Source of the DNA: Paracoccaceae bacterium
GTDB lineage: Bacteria > Pseudomonadota > Alphaproteobacteria > Rhodobacterales > Rhodobacteraceae
Assembly: GCA_020622085.1 (NCBI GenBank)
Contig: JAHRYM010000002.1
Span: forward strand, 333,281-397,280
Length of the DNA stretch: 64,000 nt
Direction of reading: 5' to 3'
The first letter of the stretch is position 1. Every line of letters starts with the position of its first letter. Below are positions 45,345 to 53,744 of the stretch, in pieces. The translations under genes were made by a program, and so were the position numbers. The notes under the pieces are model-generated. The model did not search any database and had not been told where the DNA came from. It saw only the letters and a program-made list of their open reading frames with translations.

Positions 45345-46180
45345 GCTGCGCACAGACCTTTGCGGATTACGGCCTGCGCTCCATCGGCTATGGCGCACGT
45401 CTGTTGCCGAAGGAAGGCTATGATCTGTGCCAGCAGGCGGTGCTGATCGGTTCAGGCATGATCTGGAACCTTTACTTCGGCATCGTCGCCCTGTTTTTCG
45501 GCTTCTTCCTCGCAAATGCCGTAGCTCTGGCCAGGGCCAGCGGAAACCCATGGCTGCGCAAGCCCGCGGAATGGTTCGTGTTCATTTTCCGCGGCTCACC
45601 GCTCTTCATCCAGTTCTTCATGTTCTACGAGACCTTCGTGCTCTTGCCACGAGTGGGCATCGACATCCCGCTGGGATTTGCCACGATCACGGTGGAAACC
45701 GGCTGGCTGACAAAGGCCTGGGCGGGGGCGATGGTGGTCCTGTGCCTCAATACCGCCGCCTATACAGGCGAGATCTTCTATGGCGCGCTGCGGGCGATCC
45801 CCAAGGGTGATCTTGAAGCGGCGGATGCCTATGGCATCACCGGCTGGAACCGGTTCCGCCGGATCGTCTGGCCGACGATGATGCGGCTCGCCTGGCCCGC
45901 CTATACCAACGAGGCGATCTTCATGTTCCATGCCACGACGCTGGTGTTCTTTTCGGGCTTTCCCGCCTTCCAGCAGAAGGGCGATGCGCTCTACTATGCG
46001 TCCTATTTCGCGGCAAAGACATTCAACCCCTTTGTCGCCTATCCTATCGTCGCGGCCTATTTCGTGGTTCTGACGGTGCTGGTGATCAGCCTTTTCGGCA
46101 TGATCTTCCGGCACCTGAACCGGCATGTGCCGCAAAACACGCGGTCGCGCCTGAAATATCGGCCGCAAATCATCAGGTGA
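45341..46180 (+). CDS. ABC transporter permease (HisM-type, extended)
   Basis: A 279-residue permease paired with the gene before it. The EAA loop is LEAADAYGITGWNRFRRI, and FRGSPLFIQFFMFYETFVLLP is the HisM-like first half. It also has an insert compared with HisM, near RVGIDIPLGFATITVETGW. The ATG overlaps the previous stop, ensuring coupled translation; the ligase gene starts nine bases after its stop. Confidence 0.9.
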   Translation: MSCAQTFADYGLRSIGYGARLLPKEGYDLCQQAVLIGSGMIWNLYFGIVALFFGFFLANAVALARASGNPWLRKPAEWFVFIFRGSPLFIQFFMFYETFVLLPRVGIDIPLGFATITVETGWLTKAWAGAMVVLCLNTAAYTGEIFYGALRAIPKGDLEAADAYGITGWNRFRRIVWPTMMRLAWPAYTNEAIFMFHATTLVFFSGFPAFQQKGDALYYASYFAAKTFNPFVAYPIVAAYFVVLTVLVISLFGMIFRHLNRHVPQNTRSRLKYRPQIIR

Positions 46181-46189
46181 GTAACCAAA

Positions 46190-47524
46190 ATGAAGAACTG
46201 GCTCCGCAAGCACCCGCAGGTGAGGACGATCCGCGTCGCGGCGGTCGACCTCAACGGTCAGGCCCGCGGGAAACGCATCCCGGCGCGTTTTGCCGAAAAA
46301 CTGGCGACGGAAGGAACGCGCTTTCCGTTTTCAGTGCTGAACCTCGACATATGGGGCGAGGACATCGAAGACAGCCCGCTGGTCTTTGAAACCGGCGATG
46401 CCGACGGGATCCTCAAGCCCACCGAACGCGGCTTCATGCCGATGCCCTGGCTGGAGGCGCCGACCGCGCTTCTGCCGATCTGGATGTTCCACGAGGACGG
46501 CCGCCCCTATGAGGGCGATCCGCGTCAGGCACTTGCGGCGGTCGTCAACCGCTACAAGGCGCTGGGGCTGACCCCCGTTGTGGCGATGGAGCTGGAATTC
46601 TTCCTGATCGACGACAGCGGCAAGACCCTGCAAGTGCCATCAAGCCCGCGTTCGGGCAAGCGCCGGAAAGCCGCCGAAATCCTGTCGATCCGGGCGCTGG
46701 ATGCCTTCGACACCTTCTTCACCGATCTCTACGACGCCTGCGAGGCGATGGACATTCCCGGCGATACCGCCAGTTCGGAAGCCGGGCTTGGCCAGTTCGA
46801 AATCAACCTGATGCATCAGGAAGACGCGCTTCGTGCCGCCGATGACGCCTGGCTGTTCAAGATGCTGGTCAAGGGCCTGGCGCGCCGCCACGGCTTTGCC
46901 GCAAGCTTCATGGCCAAGCCCTATCCCGAATATTCCGGCAACGGGCTGCATACGCATTTCTCGGTCATCGACCAGGAGGGCAACAACGTCTTCTCGAACG
47001 GCGGTCCGGAAGGATCCGAGATGCTGCGCCATGCCATCGCCGGATGCCTGCATGCAATGCATGACAGCGCGCTGGTCTTTGCCCCCCATGCCAACAGCTA
47101 TGAACGCCTGGTGCCGGATGCCCACGCGCCCAACGCCATCTGCTGGGCCTATGAAAACCGCACTTCGGCGATCCGCGTGCCTTCGGGCAGCCCGGCCGCG
47201 CGGCGGATCGAGCACCGGACCGCGGGGGGGGACGTGAACCCCTATCTGATGCTGACGGCGATCCTTGGCGCGGCGCTGATCGGGATCGAGGGAAAGATGC
47301 AACCCCCCGCCCCGATAACCGGCAATGCCTATGCAATGGACCTGCCACTGATTCCCGCGACCTGGGAAGAAGCCATCGACGTGTTCGAGCAAAGCAAGAT
47401 CATGCCGCAGATCTTTTCGAAAGAACTGATCCGGAACCTCGTGATGACCAAGCGGCAGGAACTGCACTACATGGCCGAACTCAGCCCGACGGAGCGGACC
47501 GAGATCTATCTCGATACCGTGTGA
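46190..47524 (+). CDS. Glutamine synthetase-like ligase 1 (gamma-glutamyl-amine synthetase type)
   Basis: A 444-residue member of the glutamine synthetase fold, closest in style to PuuA/GlnA-type gamma-glutamylpolyamine ligases rather than to GlnA. Catalytic segments MELEFFLID, SEAGLGQFEINLMH and GNGLHTHFSV are intact, and RIEHRTAGGDVNPYLML marks the C-terminal lobe; the adenylylation tyrosine loop of GlnA is absent. It would join glutamate to an amine with ATP. It lies nine bases after the second permease and belongs to the same operon. Confidence 0.87.
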   Translation: MKNWLRKHPQVRTIRVAAVDLNGQARGKRIPARFAEKLATEGTRFPFSVLNLDIWGEDIEDSPLVFETGDADGILKPTERGFMPMPWLEAPTALLPIWMFHEDGRPYEGDPRQALAAVVNRYKALGLTPVVAMELEFFLIDDSGKTLQVPSSPRSGKRRKAAEILSIRALDAFDTFFTDLYDACEAMDIPGDTASSEAGLGQFEINLMHQEDALRAADDAWLFKMLVKGLARRHGFAASFMAKPYPEYSGNGLHTHFSVIDQEGNNVFSNGGPEGSEMLRHAIAGCLHAMHDSALVFAPHANSYERLVPDAHAPNAICWAYENRTSAIRVPSGSPAARRIEHRTAGGDVNPYLMLTAILGAALIGIEGKMQPPAPITGNAYAMDLPLIPATWEEAIDVFEQSKIMPQIFSKELIRNLVMTKRQELHYMAELSPTERTEIYLDTV

Positions 47525-47541
47525 CCCGGGCAAAAGACGGT

Positions 47542-47568
47542 TGCCCCCCTTGCAAGTCCGGGGGGGCA
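47542..47568 (+). other. G/C hairpin between ligase 1 and the amidotransferase
   Basis: TGCCCCCC (47542-47549) pairs with GGGGGGCA (47561-47568) around an 11-base loop, directly after the ligase stop. There is no T run, so it may stabilise the upstream message or weaken read-through. Confidence 0.5.
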
Positions 47569-47605
47569 TCGACTAGCTAATGTGAAACCAACCCCACAGG
47601 CCCCC

Positions 47606-48286
47606 ATGCGGATCGGCATCCTTCAGACCGGACAATCCCCAGACGCGCTGCGCGAGTCGATGGGCGATTATCCTGCGTTCTTTGAGCGGTTGCTGGCGGG
47701 GCGCGGGCTTGAGTTCCGCACCTTCCATGTCGAAGCGATGGAATTTCCGCAGTCAGTCCATGATTGCGACGGCTGGCTGATTACCGGATCACGCCATGGC
47801 GCCTATGAAGACCACCCCTTCATCCCGAAACTGGAAGCCTTCGTGCGCGATGTCTACGCCGCCAAGGTGCCGCTGGTGGGCATCTGCTTTGGCCACCAGA
47901 TCATCGCGCAGGCCCTGGGTGGCAAGGTCGAACGCCACGCCGGGGGCTGGGCAGTCGGACCACAAGCCTATGATTTCGGTGGCGAAAGCGTCGTGATGAA
48001 CGCCTGGCATCGTGATCAGGTGACGGAACGCCCCAAGGATGCGCAGGTTGTCGGCTGCAACGAATTCTGCGAAAACGCCGCGCTGGTCTATGGCGACCGG
48101 GCCTTTACCGTGCAGGCGCATCCCGAATTCCGCGACGAATTCATCGACGGGCTTCTGACCCACCGCGCCCCCGGGGTGGTTCCCGCCGATGTGATGGAGG
48201 CGGCCCGCGCCAGGCTGGGCCGCGACAATGATTCCGCCCGGGTGGCGGACCGGATTGCCGATTTCTTCCTGAAACCGCGCGACTGA
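47606..48286 (+). CDS. Class I glutamine amidotransferase (GATase1)
   Basis: A 226-residue stand-alone amidotransferase. The nucleophile elbow VGICFGHQIIAQ places the catalytic Cys at about residue 94, and VQAHPEFRDEF carries the His-Glu pair. It resembles the GuaA/GMP-synthase-type domain, not the PuuD fold segment used in Escherichia coli. Within this operon it probably hydrolyses a gamma-glutamyl intermediate. ATG at 47606 (MRIGILQ) has CAGG upstream; a GTG at 47582 is less likely. A TGACCCC/GGGGTCA hairpin spans its stop codon (48284-48300). Confidence 0.88.
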   Translation: MRIGILQTGQSPDALRESMGDYPAFFERLLAGRGLEFRTFHVEAMEFPQSVHDCDGWLITGSRHGAYEDHPFIPKLEAFVRDVYAAKVPLVGICFGHQIIAQALGGKVERHAGGWAVGPQAYDFGGESVVMNAWHRDQVTERPKDAQVVGCNEFCENAALVYGDRAFTVQAHPEFRDEFIDGLLTHRAPGVVPADVMEAARARLGRDNDSARVADRIADFFLKPRD

Positions 48287-48385
48287 CCCCTCGGGGGTCA
48301 TCCTGGGCCGGCTGGACCGGCAATCCGGCATCGCCGCTTTCAAAGACCTCTTCTTGAAACCCACCTGAACCATAGTGTGATTTCC

Positions 48386-49747
48386 ATGTCCGACTGGACC
48401 CACAAGCTGCCCGAAGCCGCGCGCGAATATCTTGCCGGCCGCCGTATCGACGAAGTCGAATGCATCGTCCCCGACATTGCCGGCGTGGCGCGGGGCAAGG
48501 CCATGCCCGCGTCGAAATTCGCCAAGCAGGCCAGTTTCTTCCTGCCGAATTCTATCTTCCTGCAGACCATCACCGGTGAATGGGCCGACAACCCCCTGGG
48601 CGGGTTCACCGAACCCGATATGGTGCTGACGCCGGATTTCTCGACGGCCTGCGTTGCGCCCTGGGCGGCGGAACCGACGCTGATGGTCATCCACGACGCT
48701 TACGACCAGAACGGCACGCCGATGCCGGTGTCGCCACGAAATGTGCTCAAGCGCGTGGTCGAGCTTTACCGCGCCGAGGGCCTGACCCCCATCGTCGCCC
48801 CCGAGATGGAATTCTTCCTCGTTGCCCGCAACATCGACCCGAACCAGCCGATCATCCCGCCGATGGGCCGGTCGGGGCGGCGGGCGGCGGCCAAACAGGC
48901 CTATTCGATGTCGGCGGTCGATGAATACGGCAAGGTCATCGACGACATCTACGACTTTGCCGAGGCGCAGGGGTTCGAGATCGACGGCATCCTTCAGGAA
49001 GGTGGCGCGGGCCAGCTGGAACTGAATCTGAGCCACGGCGACCCCGTCGAACTGGCCGACCAGATCTTCTACTTCAAGCGCCTGATCCGCGAAGCGGCGC
49101 TGCGCCACGACTGTTTTGCGACCTTCATGGCCAAGCCCATCGAGGGCGAGCCGGGATCGGCCATGCATATCCACCAGTCGGTGATCGACAGCCGCACCGG
49201 CAAGAACATCTTCGCCGACCGCAAGGAAGACACGCCGGCGTTTTCGCATTTCATCGCCGGGATGCAGACCTACCTGCCGGCAGTGATCGCGCTGCTGGCG
49301 CCTTATGTGAACAGCTACCGACGCTATGTCCCGGACTTCGCCGCGCCGATCAACCTGGAATGGGGCCGCGACAACCGCACCACCGGCCTGCGCGTGCCGG
49401 TCAGCGACCACAAGGGCCGTCGTCTGGAAAACCGCCTGCCGGGGATGGACTGCAACCCCTACCTCGGGCTCGCGGCCTCGCTCGTCTGCGGCTACCTGGG
49501 GCTGAAGGATCAGAAGATGCCGCGCCCCGAATGCGTGGGCGATGCCTATACATCGGGGTCGGGTCTGGATGAACTGCCGCTGAACCTGGGCGATGCGCTG
49601 GACCTGTTTTCCGAAAGCGAGCCGGTGCAAGAGGCGCTGGGGCGCGAGTTCTGCCAAGTCTACGAATCGGTCAAGCGCAACGAATACAAGGAGTTCCTGC
49701 AAGTCATCAGCCCGTGGGAGCGCGAACACCTTCTGCTGAACGTGTAG
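48386..49747 (+). CDS. Glutamine synthetase-like ligase 2 (gamma-glutamyl-amine synthetase type)
   Basis: A 453-residue glutamine synthetase-fold ligase, clearly divergent from ligase 1 in the same operon. Intact catalytic segments are PEMEFFLVA, EGGAGQLELNLSHGD and GSAMHIHQSV, and ENRLPGMDCNPYL is in the C-terminal lobe. It matches the polyamine-ligase branch (PuuA-like). ATG at 48386 (MSDWTHK) is preferred to the GTG nine bases upstream. The PuuB-like gene starts four bases after its stop. Confidence 0.88.
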   Translation: MSDWTHKLPEAAREYLAGRRIDEVECIVPDIAGVARGKAMPASKFAKQASFFLPNSIFLQTITGEWADNPLGGFTEPDMVLTPDFSTACVAPWAAEPTLMVIHDAYDQNGTPMPVSPRNVLKRVVELYRAEGLTPIVAPEMEFFLVARNIDPNQPIIPPMGRSGRRAAAKQAYSMSAVDEYGKVIDDIYDFAEAQGFEIDGILQEGGAGQLELNLSHGDPVELADQIFYFKRLIREAALRHDCFATFMAKPIEGEPGSAMHIHQSVIDSRTGKNIFADRKEDTPAFSHFIAGMQTYLPAVIALLAPYVNSYRRYVPDFAAPINLEWGRDNRTTGLRVPVSDHKGRRLENRLPGMDCNPYLGLAASLVCGYLGLKDQKMPRPECVGDAYTSGSGLDELPLNLGDALDLFSESEPVQEALGREFCQVYESVKRNEYKEFLQVISPWEREHLLLNV

Positions 49748-49751
49748 TGCC

Positions 49752-51053
49752 ATGGATCTGCTGTCAGCCAATGACCGGCCGGGTCAATACCCGGCCAGCT
49801 ACTACGCCGCAACCGCGACGCCCAGCCAGCCGCGCCCTCACCTGAAGGGCGCCGCGCGGGCCGATGTCTGCATCATTGGCGGCGGCTACACCGGCCTTTC
49901 GGCGGCGCTGCATCTGGCCGAGCGCGGTTACGACGTGATCTTGCTCGAGGCACACCGGGCGGGCTTCGGTGCTTCGGGGCGCAACGGCGGGCAGGTCGGA
50001 TCGGGGCAACGCCTGGATCAGGACGCGCTGGAACGGATGGCGGGGCGTGAAAATGCCCGACGACTCTGGGATCTGTCGCAAGACGCCAAGGCGCTGGTCC
50101 GCGGGCTGATCGACAAGCACCGGATGCCGGTCACGTTCCACCCCGGCATCGTCCATGCCTGCCTGTCCGATGCCGATGTGCGCCATGCCCGTCACGCCGC
50201 CGAAAAGCTGGCGCGCGATTATGGATATGACCAGATCACCCCGCTGGACCGCGACGGCCTTTGCGCCATCCTGCCCTCGCCCCTTTACCGGGGCGGCGAC
50301 ATCGACCGCGGAGCGGGCTATCTGCATCCGCTGAACTTCGCCATCGGCCTTGCGCAGGCGGCCGAGGCGGCGGGGGCACGGATCTTCGAGGGTTCGCGCG
50401 TGCATCACATCCAGCATGGGACAAGGCCGATCGTCCAGACCGGACAGGGCCGCGTCGAATGCGATCATGTGATCCTGGCCGGAAACGGCTATCTGGGTCA
50501 TCTGGAGATGAAGGTGGCGGCACGGGTCATGCCGATCAACAACTTCATCATCGCCACCGAACCGCTGGGCGCAGATGCGGCACGGGTGCTGCGCGAACCG
50601 GTGGCGGTGGCCGACAGCCGCTTCGTTGTCAATTACTGGCACCTGTCCGAAGACAACCGCCTGCTGTTCGGCGGCGGCGAAAGTTATGGCTACCGATTCC
50701 CCGACATCGTGAAGACGGTCCGCAAGCCGATGCTCGAAGTCTATCCGCACCTGCGCGATGTGCGCATCGACCATGCCTGGGGGGGCACGCTGGCCATCAC
50801 CATGAACCGGATGCCCTGTTTCCTGCGGGTGACGCCCAATGTGCTGTCGGCCTCGGGCTATTCCGGCCACGGGGTCGCCATGGCGACGATGGCGGGCAAG
50901 ATCCTTGCCGAATCCGTCGCGGGCCAGGCCGAACGCTTCGACCTGATGGCCGGCCTGCCCATGCCCCGCTTTCCAGGTGGCGTCGGCTTGCGATGGCCGC
51001 TTCTGGTGCTGGCGATGACATGGTTTTCGATTCGGGACAGGCTGGGCGTCTAG
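49752..51053 (+). CDS. PuuB-like FAD-dependent oxidoreductase (gamma-glutamylputrescine oxidase type)
   Basis: A 433-residue flavoenzyme of the DAO family. An N-terminal leader (YPASYYAATATP) typical of PuuB precedes the FAD dinucleotide loop VCIIGGGYTGLSAALHLAERG; GASGRNGGQVGSG and the C-terminal NVLSASGYSGHGVAMATMAGK are the other FAD contacts. PuuB oxidises gamma-glutamylputrescine to the aldehyde. It closes the operon, four bases after ligase 2. No aldehyde dehydrogenase (PuuC) lies in the window. Confidence 0.9.
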   Translation: MDLLSANDRPGQYPASYYAATATPSQPRPHLKGAARADVCIIGGGYTGLSAALHLAERGYDVILLEAHRAGFGASGRNGGQVGSGQRLDQDALERMAGRENARRLWDLSQDAKALVRGLIDKHRMPVTFHPGIVHACLSDADVRHARHAAEKLARDYGYDQITPLDRDGLCAILPSPLYRGGDIDRGAGYLHPLNFAIGLAQAAEAAGARIFEGSRVHHIQHGTRPIVQTGQGRVECDHVILAGNGYLGHLEMKVAARVMPINNFIIATEPLGADAARVLREPVAVADSRFVVNYWHLSEDNRLLFGGGESYGYRFPDIVKTVRKPMLEVYPHLRDVRIDHAWGGTLAITMNRMPCFLRVTPNVLSASGYSGHGVAMATMAGKILAESVAGQAERFDLMAGLPMPRFPGGVGLRWPLLVLAMTWFSIRDRLGV

Positions 51054-51196
51054 GGGACGTTTTCCGGTCTGCGACGGCATGGGGCAGGCCACGGGCGCCA
51101 AAACCGGCAGCGGATTGCTGCAGACCGCACGGGTGTCATGGTGTTTTTGCGTGGGCTGGGCTAAGAGAAATGCACGATCAAGGGGGCAGACGGGCA

Positions 51197-52405
51197 ATGG
51201 CGATGAACGAAGCGACGGCAAGACAGGCTCCGAACGTCTATGATGCAGAGCCGATCCCCGACTCCGCCCGTGCCGAGATTGAGCGGCTTCTGGCATCCGG
51301 GGATCTGTTTCGCTACACAGCGCCCTCCGACGCGCCGGTTGCCCTGCTGGAGAAGGAATTTGCCGAATACCTGGGGTCGCGTTACGCATTGGCGGTATCG
51401 TCCTGTTCGGCGGCTTTGTTCCTGTCGCTCAAGGCGCTTGATCTGCCGCGCGGCGCGCGGGTGCTGATTCCGGCCTTCACTTTCGCAGCAGTGCCGTCTG
51501 CGGTTCTGCATGCGGACTGTGTTCCGGTGCTTTGCGAGGTCGGCGCGAATTTCCGCATCGACATGGCGGATTTCGAGGCGAAACTCGATCACGACATCGC
51601 CGCCGTCCTGATCAGCCACATGCGCGGGCATACTTCCGACATGGACGCGATCCAGCGCCTGTGCGAGACGCGCCATATCCCCGTGATCGAGGATGCGGCG
51701 CATTCGCTGGCCACCCTCTGGAACGGCCGCAAGATCGGCACGCTGGGCCGGATCGGCTGCTTTTCCTTCCAGTCCTACAAGCTGGTCAATGCCGGGGAAG
51801 GCGGGATGCTGGTCACGGACGACCCGGAAATCGCCGCGCGGGCGGTGATCATGTCGGGCGCCTACGAACACAACTGGAAAAAGCATCCCGGCCTGCAGAA
51901 CAGCTATCATCACTGGCAGAACCGCCTGCCGCTTTACAACATGCGGATGCAGAACCTGTCGGCCGCCGTGATCCGCCCCCAGATCCCGCTGATCGACGAA
52001 CGCGCCGGGCGCGGGCTGGAAAACCACGATTATGTCGCCGCACGGCTGGATGCATGCCCGCATTTTTCGGTGCCGCCAGCGCTGCCGCAGGAAACCCGCG
52101 CGCCGGATTCGCTGCAGTTCAACCTAGAGGGCTTTGCACGCGACGAAGATGTGCTGGCCTTCCAGTCGGCGGCGCAGGCCGAAGGCATCACCATCCAGGT
52201 CTTCGGGCTGAGCCAGGACAACGCGCGCGCCTTCTGGAACTGGAAGTTCCTCGGCGACACGCCGCCCGACCTGCCGCTGACGCGGGCGATGCTGATGCGC
52301 GCCTGCGACCTGCGCCTGCCTGCGCGACTGGAACGGGCCGATCTGGATTACATTGCCGATGCGCTGATCGCCGCAGCCGAACATGTCCGCCAGAAGGCGG
52401 CCTGA
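51197..52405 (+). CDS. DegT/DnrJ/EryC1-type PLP-dependent aminotransferase
   Basis: A 402-residue fold-type I PLP protein. AVSSCSAALFLSLKAL, PAFTFAAVPSAV, IEDAAHSLATLWNGRKIG and the PLP lysine in FSFQSYKLVNAGEGGML mark the DegT family, whose members aminate keto-sugars for surface polysaccharides. No sugar nucleotide genes are near, so the substrate is unknown. ATG at 51197 with AAGGGGG upstream; an internal ATG six bases on is possible. It converges on phaR with 27 bases between stops. Confidence 0.87.
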   Translation: MAMNEATARQAPNVYDAEPIPDSARAEIERLLASGDLFRYTAPSDAPVALLEKEFAEYLGSRYALAVSSCSAALFLSLKALDLPRGARVLIPAFTFAAVPSAVLHADCVPVLCEVGANFRIDMADFEAKLDHDIAAVLISHMRGHTSDMDAIQRLCETRHIPVIEDAAHSLATLWNGRKIGTLGRIGCFSFQSYKLVNAGEGGMLVTDDPEIAARAVIMSGAYEHNWKKHPGLQNSYHHWQNRLPLYNMRMQNLSAAVIRPQIPLIDERAGRGLENHDYVAARLDACPHFSVPPALPQETRAPDSLQFNLEGFARDEDVLAFQSAAQAEGITIQVFGLSQDNARAFWNWKFLGDTPPDLPLTRAMLMRACDLRLPARLERADLDYIADALIAAAEHVRQKAA

Positions 52406-52432
52406 TCCGGCCTGAGAATCGCGCCGATCAGT

Positions 52433-53005
52433 CTACAGTTTCGAAAGCTTTGCTTGCAGTTCGGCAAGCTGCTTCTTGATCTGGGCCAGATCATCGGCGC
52501 CGCGATCCTTGCTGCGGGGATTGCCGTCCTCTTCCGGGGCCGGCCCCGAGGCGCCAGCTTTCGGCGACCAACCGGCCATCAGCGATTTCAAGAAAGCCTG
52601 CTGCTGGCGCTGCAACTCCGAGAACCCTGGCATCGAGGCCATCGGGTTTGGCAAGGTCGTCAGGTTTTCCATCATCTTCGACTGGCCTTCGCGCAGCATC
52701 TCGAAGCTCGCGGCCAGGAACTGCGGCACAACCGACTGCGCCTGCGTGGTGTAGCTGCGCACGAGATCGGTCAGCACATCCACGGGCAGCACGCTTTCGC
52801 CGCGGCTTTCATGTTCGGCGATGATCTGGAGAAGGTATTGCCGCGTCAGGTCATCGCCGCTTTTCAGATCAATGATCTGCACTTCCCGCCCTTCGCGGAT
52901 GAAGGCGGCGATGTCTTCAAGCGTGACGTAATCGCTGGTTTCGGTGTTGTAGAGCCGCCGGCTTGCGTAGCGTTTGATCAGCAGCGGCTTCTTGTCTTCG
53001 GCCAT
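52433..53005 (-). CDS. phaR: PhaR, polyhydroxyalkanoate synthesis repressor
   Basis: A 190-residue regulator. The N-terminal PHB/PHA accumulation domain starts LLIKRYASRRLYNTETSDYVT and continues to IIDLKSGDDLTRQ; this binds DNA and PHB granules. The C-terminal half is a glutamine-rich helical region ending in LAQIKKQLAELQAKLSKL, a coiled coil. PhaR represses phasin genes until PHB appears and titrates it away. It is transcribed after phaP, with a terminator between them. Confidence 0.95.
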   Translation of the reverse strand: MAEDKKPLLIKRYASRRLYNTETSDYVTLEDIAAFIREGREVQIIDLKSGDDLTRQYLLQIIAEHESRGESVLPVDVLTDLVRSYTTQAQSVVPQFLAASFEMLREGQSKMMENLTTLPNPMASMPGFSELQRQQQAFLKSLMAGWSPKAGASGPAPEEDGNPRSKDRGADDLAQIKKQLAELQAKLSKL

Positions 53006-53079
53006 CGGCCTCCCCCCCCAGCGATTTTTCGGCAGCGCAGCAAGCTTACGCAGCGGCGGGAGAAATACAACAAAAAGAA

Positions 53080-53103
53080 AAGGGCAGGCACTGGCCTGCC
53101 CTT
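53080..53103 (-). terminator. Terminator of phaP
   Basis: AAGGGCAGGC (53080-53089) pairs perfectly with GCCTGCCCTT (53094-53103) around four bases. On the minus strand it is followed by a T-rich tract, 56 bases after the phaP stop codon. Confidence 0.88.
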
Positions 53104-53159
53104 CGTTTCATTCGGTGCGCGCAAGCGGTTCCGGGTTGGTCCGCCTGTGCCGGTCCGCT

Positions 53160-53612
53160 TCAGTGCGCGGCGGCTGCCGAGGCTTTCTTGGCGGCCGAGG
53201 TCACTTCATTCGTGGCTTTCTTGACAGCCGCGGTCGCGTCTTCCTGGATGTCCTTGCCGGCAGCCATCAGAAGTTCGACGGTTTCCATCTGGACCTTCTT
53301 GGCCACTTCGGCAAAGGCGGCCAGGTTTTCGGCGGCCATTTCAGCAGTCGAAGAAGCGAAATCCGACAGCGCCTTGGTGTAGTCGGCCGGCTCTTCCTTG
53401 ACCTTGCTCAGGGTGCCGACTTTCGACAGCGCGTCGCGAGTCCACCTGGACGAGATCTCGTGCGATTTCTCGGCCGCTTCCAGAGCGACTTTCGCAAACT
53501 TCTCGCCGAAGGCGGCGGAATTGCGGAACGCATCCTGGACGGCGTTCGCATCGACGGGGAAAGACTGCATCATGTCTTGCATGACTTTGGTGAAGTCCTG
53601 GGTCTTGGCCAT
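53160..53612 (-). CDS. phaP: Phasin, PHB granule-associated protein
   Basis: A 150-residue phasin coating polyhydroxybutyrate granules. The sequence is almost entirely amphipathic helix, rich in Ala, Lys and Glu, with a Phasin-2 style core (AAFGEKFAKVALEAAEKSHEI) and an alanine/lysine tail. ATG at 53612 (MAKTQDF) follows AAGGAGC; the longer frame is a shadow. It is the target of PhaR, and two PhaR-type inverted repeats lie 70-110 bases upstream. It sits between phaC and phaR. Confidence 0.93.
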   Translation of the reverse strand: MAKTQDFTKVMQDMMQSFPVDANAVQDAFRNSAAFGEKFAKVALEAAEKSHEISSRWTRDALSKVGTLSKVKEEPADYTKALSDFASSTAEMAAENLAAFAEVAKKVQMETVELLMAAGKDIQEDATAAVKKATNEVTSAAKKASAAAAH

Positions 53613-53682
53613 TTCGATTGCTCCTTGGCGAATGGGGGCGCGGGGCTGATGATCCATCCCGCCGGTGCCCAAGACATACATT

Positions 53683-53734
53683 CTGCGGCGCAGCATTTCA
53701 AGGGCCATGATGCTGCACCGCAGAAATTTTCTGC
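53683..53734. promoter_or_regulatory. PhaR operator cluster in the phaP promoter
   Basis: Two CTGC-N3-GCAG inverted repeats occur at 53683-53693 and 53713-53723, with centres 30 bases apart. The second GCAG is also the left half of a 15-bp palindrome GCAGAAA-T-TTTCTGC (53720-53734). CTGC/GCAG repeats of this kind are the reported PhaR recognition sequence in Rhodobacter and Paracoccus. Confidence 0.7.
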
Positions 53735-53744
53735 CTTGACGGAA

